Shown here piece by piece: positions 13,501-25,085 of a stretch of DNA of 64,000 nucleotides (its first letter is position 1; each line of letters starts with the position of its first letter). Both the position numbers and the translations under genes were made by a program. The notes beneath the pieces were generated by a model, which made no database searches, was not told where the DNA came from, and saw nothing but the letters and a program-made list of their open reading frames with translations. Source of the DNA: Hygrophila difformis (lineage: Eukaryota; Streptophyta; Magnoliopsida; Lamiales; Acanthaceae); NCBI GenBank assembly GCA_030278955.1, contig JAOANR010000001.1, positions 930,001-994,000 on the forward strand. Direction: 5' to 3'.

Positions 13501-14146
13501 CAATCATTTCCCATGTATTTTGTTAACGGGATGAAATTTCACACCGAGAACCATGGTAGAAGTCGAACAACATACAATAGTGGAGTGTGCATTACGGGCG
13601 AATCTCGGGATTTCTACGGTATCATCGAAGAGATTTTAGTACTAGAGTACCCTGCATTGCCTTTAAAGCAAATCCCATTATTCAAATGTAAATGGTTTGA
13701 CACTCGCGAGGGAATTGGGACGCGTACTCATGAGAATTACAAGCTAATTGAGGTGAATCAGACGAAGAATCTGCCCTACTACGACCCATTCATATTTGCC
13801 AACCAAGCTGAACAAGTGTGTTATGTTCCATTTCCAATGAACTGACCAAATGCTAGGACTCGTGATTGGTTGGCTGTATGTAAAATTAAGCCTAGGGGTG
13901 TGATTACTGTAAAGATGGGCGAAGAAGTTGAGGCATTCCAAGTAGATGTTGCAGAACAGCTAGGTATTGAAACTGCAACCATTACGTCTCGCCGAGGGCG
14001 GTTAACAGACGATGTAGTCCAACTTGTAGATCTAAATCAGGATGAGGATAGTGACTCAGAAGAATCCCCAGACAATATGTCTACATCAGATGACACTGAC
14101 ATGGATGAATCATCAGAAGAGACATCTGATGAGGATTTCCAAGTTT
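10542..14146 (+). pseudogene. CACTA Tnp2/TNPD-type transposase, disrupted
   Basis: The first in-frame Met that matches the family start is at 10542 (MERNWMYRPR). Domains in order: transposon-associated domain (10560-10790, CPCARCSN), Transposase_21 catalytic region (10970-12580, with CPVCMERT and NLDVMHIEKNVFENV), DUF4218 (12580-13250, YLNRLKRTVRNKAHVEGSI) and DUF4216 (13440-13900, NSGVCITGE, DPFIFANQAEQVCYVP). There are introns at about 12815-12911 and 13230-13374. Lesions seen directly: an in-frame TGA at 11461 and TAA near 11612, a frame change near 11630, another near 12580, and a TGA at 13843-13845, after which the same frame goes on to an acidic C-terminus ending at 14146. The complete family domain order shows it was once functional. 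Confidence 0.88.
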
Positions 14147-14249
14147 GAAAATTAACATGTAACACAAATGTCTCTTACTTGTTGCATAATGTCCATATAT
14201 TCACCATATATGAATTGTTCACTTATACTTCATCTTGTGTTGTTTACAG

Positions 14250-16127
14250 ATGTCTCAACAGGGGGGTGGCTCGGCTTCGGGCACTCCAAGCCGGCCTGGA
14301 TCACAGTCAGAGCCTACACCACGTCTGCCTACGCCCGCTGAGACTGCCAGATTGGTGCGAGAGGCACGCGAGCGATGGCCTCTAGACTTGGCAGGTTCGT
14401 GTAATTCAACATATTTATCCTCTCTGTATATGTACATAACTTTGAATCTATGTTATTCAGTAGCGCAATCTTCAAGCCAGGAGGATCCACCCGTCCAGAC
14501 ACCAGGATCCGACTCTGTGGTACCAGAGACTCCCCCACCACGAACTCCAGGTATTAAATATATAATGTAACATCGAGTTAAACATTAAATTTACTTCCCT
14601 ATATATGTTAAAATTAAAGGATCAGGAGAAACAACACATGCCCCACCAGCTCCGCAGGCACCACAAGCCCCCCAACCCATAGAGAACAGGACAGAGCTTA
14701 AGCCTAAGGATGGCGTGTAAGTTGTCGCATATAATTGTTTCATAGTTGTCTTTTATTTCATAATATTTTTCAAATTGATGAGTAATTTGTTTAATTGTTA
14801 AGTATCATCATCCCGGGTGCACTAGTGAAAAAAATGTGGGATTGTTATCCCATGCGGTCGGATAAAGAAGGGATCTCGTGGATGAAAGTAACGAAGAGGA
14901 CGAAAGACTTTTATTGGGGTGAATTTCAAGTATGTAATGACTAGCTCTCACTTAAAGTTTTACATGTTTGATAGTTTTTTAATATTAATAAATGTCATAA
15001 ATGAAATTCAAATGGGTGAATCAGAAAGTTGCTCGCTGGGATCCTGCTCACGAAGTGCAAGTGAAGAAAGAGTGGGAGAGAAAGAATGTACAAAGGTACG
15101 TGTTTGCAATATTTTGAATATGTTAGTAAACTATGAATATATACAATGAATTATTCTTTAACGGTGTACTTGATATTAATGATGTTCTAGGTACAAGGAC
15201 TACACTCTAGATATTAGAAGTGGTAAAAAACATTTTCCACTTGACAGAGAAGTTGCTGAGGCATGGGCGAATTATTGGGCTTCGGCAAAGTTCAAGGCCA
15301 CGCAAACCAGGAACAAACTGAACAGGCAGCGTGGTCAAGCGGACGGTCCAGCCCTGCCGACGCACACAGCAGGTTCCAATCACACACGGCGACACTCAAT
15401 CATTTGGTATGACTTGCATACTTAATATATTCTAATTAGATTCACATTTACTTATTTCATCATCATTAATTAAAATTTTTATTTGAATATAGATAGAAGA
15501 ACAGGGTAGGGAAATTGAATATCCAGAGTTGCACGAGCACACACACACCAGAAAACATTAGAAGGATGCCTGGGTTGATCCCAAAGCAAAGGAGGTCCAT
15601 GTATGTTGGCAAAATTTCAATTGTTTAAGTTTATTAAAATTACATATCTAAAAAGTATTCCATTCACTTTTATGTATCTCTTTGCCACTTCAAACAGGAT
15701 GAGTACCATGCTGTCAAGGAGATTATTACACAAAGCCAAGCTCCTTTCGATCCAAACTGTGCATTTTACGAGGTTGCTGGTGGGCACGATAGGCGGAAGT
15801 CCGTGTACGGACTAGGTAATTAGTTTCATAACTTATTTTAATTACTTAATTTTGAGTCAATTATTCTGTTTAGGATCACTTGCTAAAAAAATTTGGCCTA
15901 CAGGGACGGCCAATAGCGATACTACACAGTCAAGCGCTAGTAATGTCAGTCGGGAGGAGTTTGAAGCGCTGAAGGCAATGCTGGAACGGTATGGGCAAAA
16001 GTGGGAGACTGTGATAGAGGAGTTAGATAGGATGCGGGGAGGACGTAGACCTCACTCTCTGGGCTCGGTCGATGATGACCATGGAGGTGGTCATGGATTT
16101 GGAGGTGGTGATATCACTGTTGCGTGA
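14250..16127 (+). pseudogene. CACTA second gene, Transposase_24/TNPA-like, disrupted
   Basis: Probable TNPA-type DNA-binding partner of the transposase. The start MSQQGGG at 14250 follows a tgtttacag acceptor. Small exons encode a Ser/Pro/Thr-rich N-terminus, then the Transposase_24-like core: MWDCYPMRSD (14835), ARWDPAHEVQVKKEW (15032-15080), YKDYTLDIRSGKK (15191), WANYWASAKFKATQ (15267), and a C-terminal coiled region (FEALKAMLERYGQKWETVIE). Two defects are visible: an in-frame TAG near 15558, where family members read on, and an apparent acceptor near 15010 that reads attcaa instead of an AG. It ends in a Gly/His-rich tail. It lies 0.1 kb after the transposase, as in other CACTA elements. 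Confidence 0.78.
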
Positions 16128-16519
16128 GTGGGTTCATTTATTGGATACATTTTGGATATATGTGGATTGTTGGATACATTTTGGATATATTTTGGATTGT
16201 TTGATTCATTTTGGATGATGTCTTAGTTACTTGGTTGGGTGACACTTTGTGAATTTTAGATGAAAGAACTTATGAATTTTAGATTTCATGTACATGATAA
16301 TGTAGTTGCTATTCAATGTTCAACGTTCAATGGAGAAAGCTTTGATGGTTTTAATTATGTATTTGTTTGAATCCCGCAGCATATATATATGGTGGAATGG
16401 ATTTGTATTTGATGGTGTATTGTTTGAATGAGTTATTTAGAATGGTTGGAATGGATTGTGTTGTACAGGGAAATGTAAAACATGGAGCTTACTGCCATTT
16501 AAATTGGCCTGTTGGTCAG
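16128..16519. other. CACTA 3' region between the second gene and the subterminal repeats
   Basis: AT-rich sequence with short direct repeats of ttggatacattttggatatat (16139-16210). It is probably the 3' untranslated region; no gene is seen. Confidence 0.5.
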
Positions 16520-16808
16520 TAGCAGTTTTAGCGACCGTCAGAACGGTCGCTGGGACGGTCGCTACGACCGGCGATTGCGGTCGTTGATCCGGTCGCAAGC
16601 TCAAACTGGATCATTGACCGGTTCAGGCACTAACAACCGGAAAAGCGGGTCGTTCATGCGGTCGTAAATATTAACGACCGCCTCCATGGTCGTTGACTCG
16701 GTCGTAAACCGGAACGACCGCATCCTCATGTCGTCGCCAAAGATTTACTAACGCCCGCTTTAGCGACCCGTCTCTCTGTTTAGCGACCGCATATGACGGT
16801 CGCTAAAC
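16520..16808. repeat. CACTA 3' subterminal repeats
   Basis: Repeated gcgaccg, aacgaccg and cggtcg cores in both orientations (for example agcgaccgtcagaacggtcgct) just inside the right terminus. They match the left-end set. Confidence 0.82.
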
Positions 16809-17827
16809 TGCTTTTTTCTTGTAGTGTGTCCCGCCATTTAGTGTAATTCGTATTCTAATAATGTAATTTTTTCTTAATTAATGAGTATTGAATTTATGTG
16901 GGATTATATATAATTTATAAAAAATGATAGATATGATTGAAAAGATAAATAAGTTTGTATGAGAAAGAATATATAGAGAATATTCTTTTGAGTTTGAGTT
17001 TAGTGTAAATGGTTGGAGATAAATTACTATTTAATGTGACATTTACTGTAAAAATGGGTTTGAGTTTGGTGTTGGATATTGGAGATGGTCATAAGTCAGA
17101 TGCATATATATAATCAAATTCAACAGTTCATCCACATTTTTTTGAAAATCAAAAATCAAACAAACCAGTCACTATTTAGTTTCCGAACCCTAGGCCTTTG
17201 GGGCCCAATGTCCACCCCCTTTAGTTTTGCTTACGCCAACAACCATTTTTCTATTCCCTTTCTAGAGGTTAGAACTAAATCGTTTGTAGTGTTTTTTTAA
17301 AATTTCAAGATGAGCCCAATGACTAATTGAGGGAAATCTATTATAATATAAAAGCTCTTGCCCTTATGAATAGTGTTTTGCTTATGAATAGTGATGGACT
17401 ATTATGAATAGTGATGGGCCCTAGTAGTATTTTTTTATAATTTATGAGTTGATATTAAATTATAATAGTGATGGCAAAATACAAGATAACTAAATTTGGG
17501 TAAAATTTCGTATTAGATAATTTAATTTCATTAATACTACCAAAGAGTATAATTTATGGGTACATTTATTATTTAAATTTCATTTAAATATTTATTATTA
17601 TTCTAACAAATACTTTATGAATTTAAACTATATATAATATGATAATAAATTTTAATAAATACTTTCTACATTGATATTATATATTTATCAATGGATAACA
17701 AATATTTGTATTAGATAGATTAACTAAATTATATAAATTGCATAAGTTCATTAAACTATGCTTACTAGCGTTTATGGCCCGCGCGTTGCGCACGGGCGTA
17801 TTTCCTTCTTTCTTATTATGAATAGAA

Positions 17828-17829
<2 letters not shown>

Positions 17830-17858
<29 letters not shown>
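17830..17858. repeat. (AT)n microsatellite
   Basis: An uninterrupted AT dinucleotide run just inside the inner Helitron's 3' hairpin. Confidence 0.95.
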
Positions 17859-17861
<3 letters not shown>

Positions 17862-18199
17862 ATTGAATGAACAAAATAAATACGTAGAAGTATACAGTTT
17901 GAAATTCATAGTCAATGATAATTTTAAATTATAATGATTTTGAGTAATGGTTTAGAGTTTAGAGATCTAAAGTTAAAAGTTAAGGAGGAATAGAGTTTAT
18001 GATTTAACAATCGAGTTTAGGATTTCATTGTTAAAATGAAACATATTTATTATTAATTAGTTATTCTAACATCTCATTATCTCTCGACCCTCCTCCCATT
18101 ATGTGAATTTTCTTGAATGATATAACAATTTCTAATAATTCAATTCCCTCTCCTATCCACATGATCTATTCAATAATTCGATTCCACAATACTAAAGCT

Positions 18200-19180
18200 A
18201 CATAAACTCGAAACCCAGTTTGCTTGGTTGAAAGTGGGAACCAAGTATTTTCTCAACCAACTTATAGAGCTTTTTGTCCAACTCATCCACCTGCCATCAA
18301 CAAAACATTCATTATCATTCCTAAATAATACAATTCCATATCATAAATATTTTTTAGTTGATATTTAGTGAAAACCATCATCAGGGCTACCAAAAATTCT
18401 CAACATAGGCTAAATCCTATCTCCACTCCAGGTAGAGCAATTCAAGTTATGCTTGTAATAATAGTATAGTTTTTGTAATAGTTAGTGAGAATTATGTGTG
18501 AATGACAATCATCAACTCTCCAATGATAAAAGAAAAATCAATAATTACATTAATGAGATTTGGCACACACCTTATAAATTAAGTCCTCAATTTTTTCATC
18601 ATGATCAATTGAATATTTGGCCATTCAATCGGCGGAACAACAGAAGTGAACACTGCTGCAATGCCTTTAGATGTAAAAGAAATAGTCAATTTAGCATTTA
18701 AGAAAACTTTTTACCCATTTGCTCCATTGGGCAACAAATAATGACCAAGCAATTGGTAGAGCTCAACCTTTCTTTGTCCAAATTATATTCGTGCAAGAGG
18801 GTGGTAGAAATTAGAATTACTACATTATCCAATATTTTATGTTTATATGCTCCAAGGAAACTCACTATTAACATGTAGCTACTTTGTCGAGCATGACTCC
18901 AATGGTGAAGCTGCATCTTTTGTAGAAAGTTCCTCAGATTTTGAATCTCCGTTCCACTCAATTCTTTGATTTTATTGTTCTGAATAAAATTAAGAGGTTG
19001 TTCTTTGGGGCATTACATCAAACACAATGATAGGAATGCCAATATAATACCCTTAAGTGTAAAAATCGGGAGTATGCATGCACAACCAGAATGAATTACC
19101 CAAGCAATCCGCATAGCTCTTGAAGCGAGTCACTATTGGCATTGAAATAAAGTTAGTGGAGAAAACCTCGGATCGTTTGG
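18200..19180 (-). pseudogene. Captured exons of an unidentified host gene inside the Helitron
   Basis: Exon-like blocks on the minus strand are bounded by splice signals. The first ends NSDSLQELCGLLG before a gtaatt (about 19105). The second runs from a tttattcag acceptor (about 18978) through KIKELSGTEIQNLR and HHWSHARQSSYM to a gtgagt donor (about 18858). The third ends DHDEKIEDLIYK before gtgtgt (about 18570). The last starts after gatggcag (about 18295) and reads VDELDKKLYKLVEK...KLGFEF to a TAG near 18206. The third and last join in frame. The third block has an internal TGA. I do not recognise the parent protein. The blocks lie on the Helitron's own strand, as expected for gene capture. 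Confidence 0.5.
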
Positions 19181-20962
19181 TGAGGACAGATGATGAGAGG
19201 AACATAGAAAAGAATAGATGAATTTATTGATGTTTAATTTTTTTTGCTGATAACGTATTTGATGATATGTCATTACTCAGCAATTACTCAGCAGCTATCA
19301 ATCTACCCACATGTTTTAATAAGAGCATTTGATCTAAAAATGGGCGTTTAATGATTGAACTTATATGAGGATATAAAATGAGAATATAATTTTTTTTTTC
19401 TTTTTGAATTACATGAGATTCAATTCTTTTGTTTATGTTATCGATTTTTCTTTTCCTTTTTTCTCTTTGCCCGCCTTCTCAGACTTGTTCACAAAAAAAA
19501 GGCTTTTGCTTAAAATGTTGGTTGGAATGCATGTAATAAAAATTTAAAAGGGAAATAAATGAGAGAATAAGAGGATTGAAGAAAAATTCAAAGCCATAAC
19601 CAAATGAACATAACATAAAATAAATTATTTTTACTGTTAAAAAATTAAATATAAATAGTTTCGCTTTCATATCTAAAATAATGAGAGCAAGTGGAAAACT
19701 TGATAAGTTTAATATTGTATATTTTTATTTATGTTAAATGTTCACTTTAGATTATTCTTTGTGAAAAATAAAATGGTAAATATGTTTGATTAAAAGTTTA
19801 TATTCACATGTTTTGTATCATGTTTGAACGTCATGATCACCTAAAAAAATATTAGAGCTTTTGGGTAAAAATATTGCTACAATCCAAAACTAATTATGAT
19901 TCCCACAAATCTTTACAATTGTTTATACTAAAATACTTCTTATATCATTTTACAATACAAATTACTTATATATAAAAAAATTGTATAAAAATTTACTTTG
20001 AATTTCATATACATTTATATTTATATTGAAATAAATAAGGATTAAGGATATTATGTTTAACAATTAAACTATGATACGTTTTAGTCTCTTTTTCTTTTCT
20101 TTCTTTTCTTCTTTAGAAAGAAAAAAAATTATGTTGAATTTGGCTAAAATGGTATGGAAGTTTTAAGTGATTCGTTATTTTATATTATTATCAATTTTTT
20201 AATGTCAATTTAATGTTTACACAATATTTTTAATGAAATATTTATATTTAAAATATGTCATTGATTAAAAATGTAAATCTATTATTTTAAATTCCTTATA
20301 TTGATATAGGATTATATTTTAAACACATATTTTTAACCTAATTATATTTATTTATTAATATTATAATTTGTTAATATTTCTTAAATACTCCTATACTATT
20401 ATATATTTGATCAAACAATTAATATTATATAATTTTATGTTTATATATATTTGATATGATAAATATATTTACTATAATTTAAAAATATATATTTACTTCA
20501 TATATATTGTTTAATTTCAATATTAAGCCAGGTAAAAAATTAGCATATAAAATTTATTAAATTTTTATAGTTCACAATATTTCTTAAATTTAATTATTCA
20601 ATATATATTTTGAATGAAATATTTTTTTTAAAAATATGGTAATTATATTCCTTTTATTGATACATGATTATATATTTTATAGAGATAAATTTTTAACCTA
20701 ACTAAATCCATTTAATAATATTATAATATTATTTTTTACAAAATTATATGTATAAAAAAGTATACATGAAAAAAATTATATTATATGTATCAGAAAATAA
20801 TTTATATTATATGTATCAATATTATTTGATACAATATTATTCAATATTATATATAGGTCACCAAAAAAATAATTTATATGAAGTATGTATCAAAAAAGTT
20901 TTTATCTTAATAGATTGATTTATATATGCAATCAAAATAATTTATATAAAAAGAATTATATC
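19181..20962. other. AT-rich Helitron interior without genes
   Basis: Very AT-rich, with poly-A/T runs and no coding frame of note. The 19270-19330 phrase shared with 32462-32520 is the only recognisable structure. Confidence 0.5.
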
Positions 20963-21654
20963 TGTAGGTGCGAAAAATGCGTAGACAGAAACTGCAAAAT
21001 AATTTTATTAATTTCACAAGAAATGTCTACAATTACAGAGAATTTCAATGAATTTAAAAGAAATATGTGAAGATCAAACGATATGAGTGTTCGACTTCTG
21101 TTACTCCTTTGATTCCTCCAACCTTGAAGACGTCAAGATGCTTTTGTGCTTCTTCTTCGGCTTCTTGGAATTTCTGCAGCATTTTGTTGCTGTAGATCTC
21201 AAGTGCTTGAGACTTGAGAGTGACTGGGGTATGAAGATGTATGTTTGGAAGTGTAGTCGTCCCCCAATATGTGACAGGGTGCCTCTATTTATAGAGGAAA
21301 AACCCTAGGGTTTGTGGATGATGGACCAATCGATGGGCTGGTCCAATCCACATTTCTATTGGGTCGGTGAGCATGTGGGCCTTTCATCTGGGCTTGTTCA
21401 CATTGATTGATTTCCATGGACTGACCTGCTTTAAGTGTCCATTGGATCATAGGCATGTGGGTCTTTCATTTGGACTTGTTCACATTGGCCCAATATAATT
21501 AAATCCATTTGGCTTGATGGATCCAAATGGCCCAATAAATATTAATAATTATTTCAAGCATTTAATTTATTTAAAATGTTTAAAATTAATTAAATTAATA
21601 TTTAAATTTGCACGTGTCGCATTTTTAGTGGCGAATAAATTTCACGTGTTTACA
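20963..21654 (-). repeat. 3' LTR of the Tat-type retrotransposon
   Basis: 692 bp, nearly identical to 31666-32357; same ends and same length. Confidence 0.97.
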
Positions 21655-21672
21655 GATGCCCCCTCGAGACTT
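21655..21672 (-). other. Polypurine tract
   Basis: On the minus strand aagtctcgagggggcatc abuts the 3' LTR, the usual position of the plus-strand primer. Confidence 0.75.
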
Positions 21673-21887
21673 GTTTAGGGCGAAATAAAATATTTGAGAC
21701 GTAAACGAGTCTCGAAATATTTGTTGCATGCCTACCCAATTTTGCTTGGGCTCATGAAAATCTTTTTTTTTTCCTTGTGGGCCAATTTTTTCTCCCTTTT
21801 TTTTGTTTGGCCCGTTTCTCCTTTGTTTTCTTTTTTTCTTCAAACGTTTCTTTTTCTTTTCTTTTTTTTTTTTATTTTTATTTCCAG

Positions 21888-22380
21888 CTATCTCCGCTGC
21901 CCAAGATCTTCTAGCTCTTCAGGTGGCATGTATTGGTCGTATCCGAACGGATTTGCTTTATATCGCTCCTTGATTAGATCTTCAAGGCTTTCATATCCAA
22001 ACAGTGTATCTATAACGAGATTTTATACCTATCCCAAATTTAATTGAATAAACATCCAATATTTACTTATATCCAATGAAGCTTCATGAATGATATCTTT
22101 TAAATCTTTGAACTCATATCAAAACTGCAACCTGAGTAAATCTTCAGAAGATGTAAGATGGCCTCTATAAATTAAAACCATGTCATCTAAATTTCGCATC
22201 CCCAGCAGCAAGAAACAGGATAGCAGGTTTTTCTTTTCATCAATCCGTCTAAAACTTCCAACCCAACAAACATCCATATTGCCCAATTACTCTTAATAGA
22301 GAGAAAACAGAAAAATCAGGACCGAGGCATACCCTGGGCGGCCAGCTTCACGCAGACAAAAGAGATCAGAAATTTTGGTA
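21888..22380 (-). pseudogene. Decayed unidentified coding segment in the retrotransposon's 3' region
   Basis: One minus-strand frame reads protein-like sequence over about 490 bp, broken only by clustered stops (near 22295-22288, 22121, 22031 and 22025). Segments in order: KISDLFCLREAGRPGYASV, NMDVCWVGSFRRIDEKKN, GMRNLDDMVLIYRGHLTSSE, EFKDLKDIIHEASLDI, then GYESLEDLIKERYKANPFGY and MPPEELEDLGQRR before a TAG at 21890. The frame never shifts. A short intron from the gtaaat at 22066 to the gttatag before 22010 would remove two of the stops. The strand is that of gag-pol. I do not recognise the protein. It could be a transduced host gene fragment or a decayed extra ORF of the element family. Confidence 0.5.
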
Positions 22381-22488
22381 AGCAACGTTACCATGCTGCA
22401 TTCAGTTTGTTTCTTCCCCCTTTTTCTTTATTATTCCTTTTTTTGTGTGTCTTGATGACTTGATATAAAGAATCTAGTAATACACAAA

Positions 22489-24358
22489 TTGGGCAATAAA
22501 ACTCATGAAACAAGCAGTATGTTTCTTTTTTTGTTTCCTTTTTTTGTGTGTGGATTTGCGCTCCCCCATGGCCGTGTAGGCATGGTTCGACCATCTGTCT
22601 TTCGAGTTGCCAGTCGCATGGCACGTGGCACACAGTTTTCCTTGGCTATCCCCGTGTTGGCGAGCATATACCGAGGCTTGAGGATGATATGCACGTCCAC
22701 TGACTTGAAGCAGTGCAATGCGGTTTTTCCTCTTCACTTTGTTTATCCGTGGCTTGCGGGACACTTTCCGACCCATGATTGGCTGGAGGTTGCGGGGAAC
22801 CCGCCCATGGTGGGGTTTTCGGGTGTAGATGCCTTTAGACGTATCAGTTATACTGCCGCCCAGAGATTGTTTACCAACATCTCACCTCCTTCTTTACTGT
22901 GCTTTCGATTCACCACTGTGACGGCTCCTTTCACCTTTCATGACAATGAGTTCCTTATCAATTCCTCTAGAAGGGATCTTCTCATTTGTGTACGTTCGGC
23001 TTACTTGACGTTTAGATGCGGGTCTTCTTGCATTGTTGAGGCATACAGTCCACATCGTTTTAGCCGGAGATTCGGGTTTTGTCAGCACATCCCGGGGCCA
23101 TTGAAGGAAGAGATCCTTTCTGGAGATCCGAGCGAGTTATACCGGTTATGGTTGGTGAGCACCCAATTTCTCACGAAGGCGTCTCTTACATATCCTGGTG
23201 TATCGGGTTCCATTCTTTCGACAACCCGTGATTATGCCAAGTGGTGGTCCCGCTGTCATGATCCGCCTAGCAACAATTCGAACTCCGCCGTCCGTGTCAG
23301 CAATGATGAAGCACTATCGCCCAACTTTGCCCTAAACGTAGTGCGTTCGCCGGCACAACCTCTGTTGAAAAACAAAGAAGTAATTTCCGCTTTATCTTTT
23401 TCTGATGAAGGGAGGGATGAGGTTTTTAACTTAGACCATCTTAGTATCCCTTCATGCATTTTTGAGGAAGAAGCACCTTTAACAGGACTTTTAAATGAAA
23501 GTTTTGATGTCTTTGCTCTATTCCTTGATTTTGTCTTTCTTTGGTTTCTTCGCTTGTATTTATGCTTTCCTTGTTTCCTTTCAGGTTGTGGGCTTGGGCA
23601 GTACATCGGCGCCCGATGATGGTGATGATGATGCAGGAAGCAGTGCCAGTGTTCCTATACCCTTGACACGTGCCCCGCGCGTCCCCCGAGCAGATGTAGT
23701 GCCATCACCCGCCCTTCCTTTAGCAATGGCCGATCCTATTGCCCACTCAGCATCTCCGGCAGTGCGTCCCTTGGAGAAGGCTACTCCTGCAACAACTATT
23801 ATTACCCCTGATGAAATGAAGAGGTGAGCAAGCTGGAAGGTAATGGACTATTTTTGGGAGATAGTGAGAGACATAATTAAGGAGGCGCCTTTGGAGAAGC
23901 TTGCGAGGGGTCGAGCTGCAGCGGATGAGTTTCTTGGCTCCATGAGGGCTTGCAAGCAGGACACATCTCGGCTGGAGTTATCATTGCACCGTTTCTTCGA
24001 TGGGGCCGCGATGCTTCAGGATTTGCGTACGAGGGTGGAGTCGCAAGAGTCGTTGCAACTAGCCGAAGCGGAGCTGGCCAAGAGAGATAGTGAGTTGCAA
24101 GCCAAGACGGAAGAAGTTAAAGTGTTAGGCGCCAAATTAGAAGAGTTGAAGAAACAAATGGTAGAAATGGAGTCATCTCTTCAGCGAGCTACAGGAGAGG
24201 AGCAAGTTCTTAGCGAGGCTCGCGCATCTCAAGAGGCGGTTGTTTTGAAGATCAAGAATTCCCCAGGCCCATCCGCCGAAGATTCCGCCAACTTGAAGAT
24301 GATGGAAACGGCTTTCGAGAGGTCCCGAAAGGAGTTGCTACATCTACAACCTTACTAG
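22489..24358 (+). CDS. Antisense extra ORF with a plant mobile domain (one in-frame stop)
   Basis: Runs opposite to gag-pol, between pol and the 3' LTR. Exon 1 (about 22489-23490) encodes a region like the plant mobile domain (PMD) of MAIN/MAIL1 and of many transposons: FALPHGRVGMVRPSVFRVA, LASIYRGLRMI, FPLHFVYPWLAGHF, DYAKWW. A pyrimidine-rich stretch ending in tttcag at 23584 is a clear acceptor; the donor, near 23490, is weak. Exon 2 (23585-24358) gives a Pro/Ala-rich linker and then a long coiled coil (ESQESLQLAEAELAKRDSEL). A TGA at 23825-23827 breaks exon 2, but the same frame continues at once. The N-terminal part of the domain seems missing or lies in an upstream exon, so the start is uncertain. 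Extra ORFs of this kind are known in Tat-lineage elements. Its role is unknown. Confidence 0.72.
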
Positions 24359-24589
24359 CTTCTTCATTCTTTTGTTCTTTATTCTTTGTTTTTCGCATTC
24401 TTCATTGCTTAGTTCACATGGAATTTGTATCTTGATCCCCTGGTGAAATAAAGCTCTCATTTCTTCATTATTTACATCATGAATGCACTTGCAAGCCCCG
24501 ATGCAAAACTTTACACCATCCTTCAAATTTGAATACTAAAACACTTTAATTAAAATTAAGTGCTTTAGTGCATGTAGCCATAACTTCTC

Positions 24590-24860
24590 CAAACCAAGTG
24601 ATGGATTAATTTAATAAATCCATTCAACATTTTTTTAAGCAATGTGTTGAATTTAACTCATATGCTCAAATTTATTCTATCAAGTAATTGATTAAATTTA
24701 ATCAACCCATTTTTTTTTGCTTGCAAGTGATGGATCAAATTCAATCAACCCATTTACTTAAATTTTTTTTTTGTAATGGATTAACTTAACCCAACTACAT
24801 TTTTTTTCCATCAAGTAATGAACCAACATAATTAATCCAATTACTTGATTGATGATTTTT
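24590..24860. repeat. Diverged tandem repeats between the antisense ORF and pol
   Basis: Four or so imperfect copies of about 60-70 bp around the phrases caagtgatggat and aatcaacccattt, separated by poly-T runs. Noncoding spacer between the convergent 3' ends of the antisense ORF and gag-pol. Confidence 0.6.
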
Positions 24861-25085
24861 TTTTTGTTTATGACTGAACTTAGAAAAATGATTTCCAAGT
24901 TGCCTACGTACCCTGTGAAGGGATCAAGCCATTACGTAGTTCAAAACAAATTGAATTTGTTTATTTTGAGCCGTACACAGTTTATACTCTTGCGGGCCAG
25001 GAGTATTACATTTTTTTTTTGCATTTTTTTTTTGTGACGTGCAGTTTAGGCTCGTGCGTCAAGGAGCATTTTCCTTGTCCATTCT

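Larger units (their letters stand above)
8845..16826 (+). mobile_element. CACTA (En/Spm-type) DNA transposon, 7,982 bp, exact ends
   Basis: The ends are CACTACAAGAAAAAA and its inverse. They are flanked by a 3-bp target duplication TGT at 8842-8844 and 16827-16829. GCGACCG-type subterminal repeats lie inside both ends. Two gene regions run left to right: a Tnp2/TNPD-type transposase (10542-14146) and a TNPA/Transposase_24-type gene (14250-16127). Both carry nonsense or frameshift lesions, so this copy is probably no longer autonomous, but the clean ends mean it could be moved in trans. Confidence 0.93.
8317..17090. mobile_element. Old non-autonomous element with short inverted ends, split by the CACTA insertion
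   Basis: The left edge reads gagcatctccaatgg and the right edge, on the other strand, gaccatctccaatat; both are followed inside by an aaatgggtttg-like phrase. Without the CACTA element the total is about 790 bp with no coding potential. Flanking target duplications are unclear (tta and ata/taa), so the superfamily is not assigned. Confidence 0.45.

Noticed and set aside
21694..22047. Hydrophobic plus-strand open frame as a membrane protein
   Set aside because: The Phe/Leu run comes from poly-T stretches; the opposite strand carries the more protein-like signal.
24590..24860. Possible CRISPR-like or satellite array
   Set aside because: Copies are diverged and spacing is irregular; this is a eukaryotic retrotransposon spacer.
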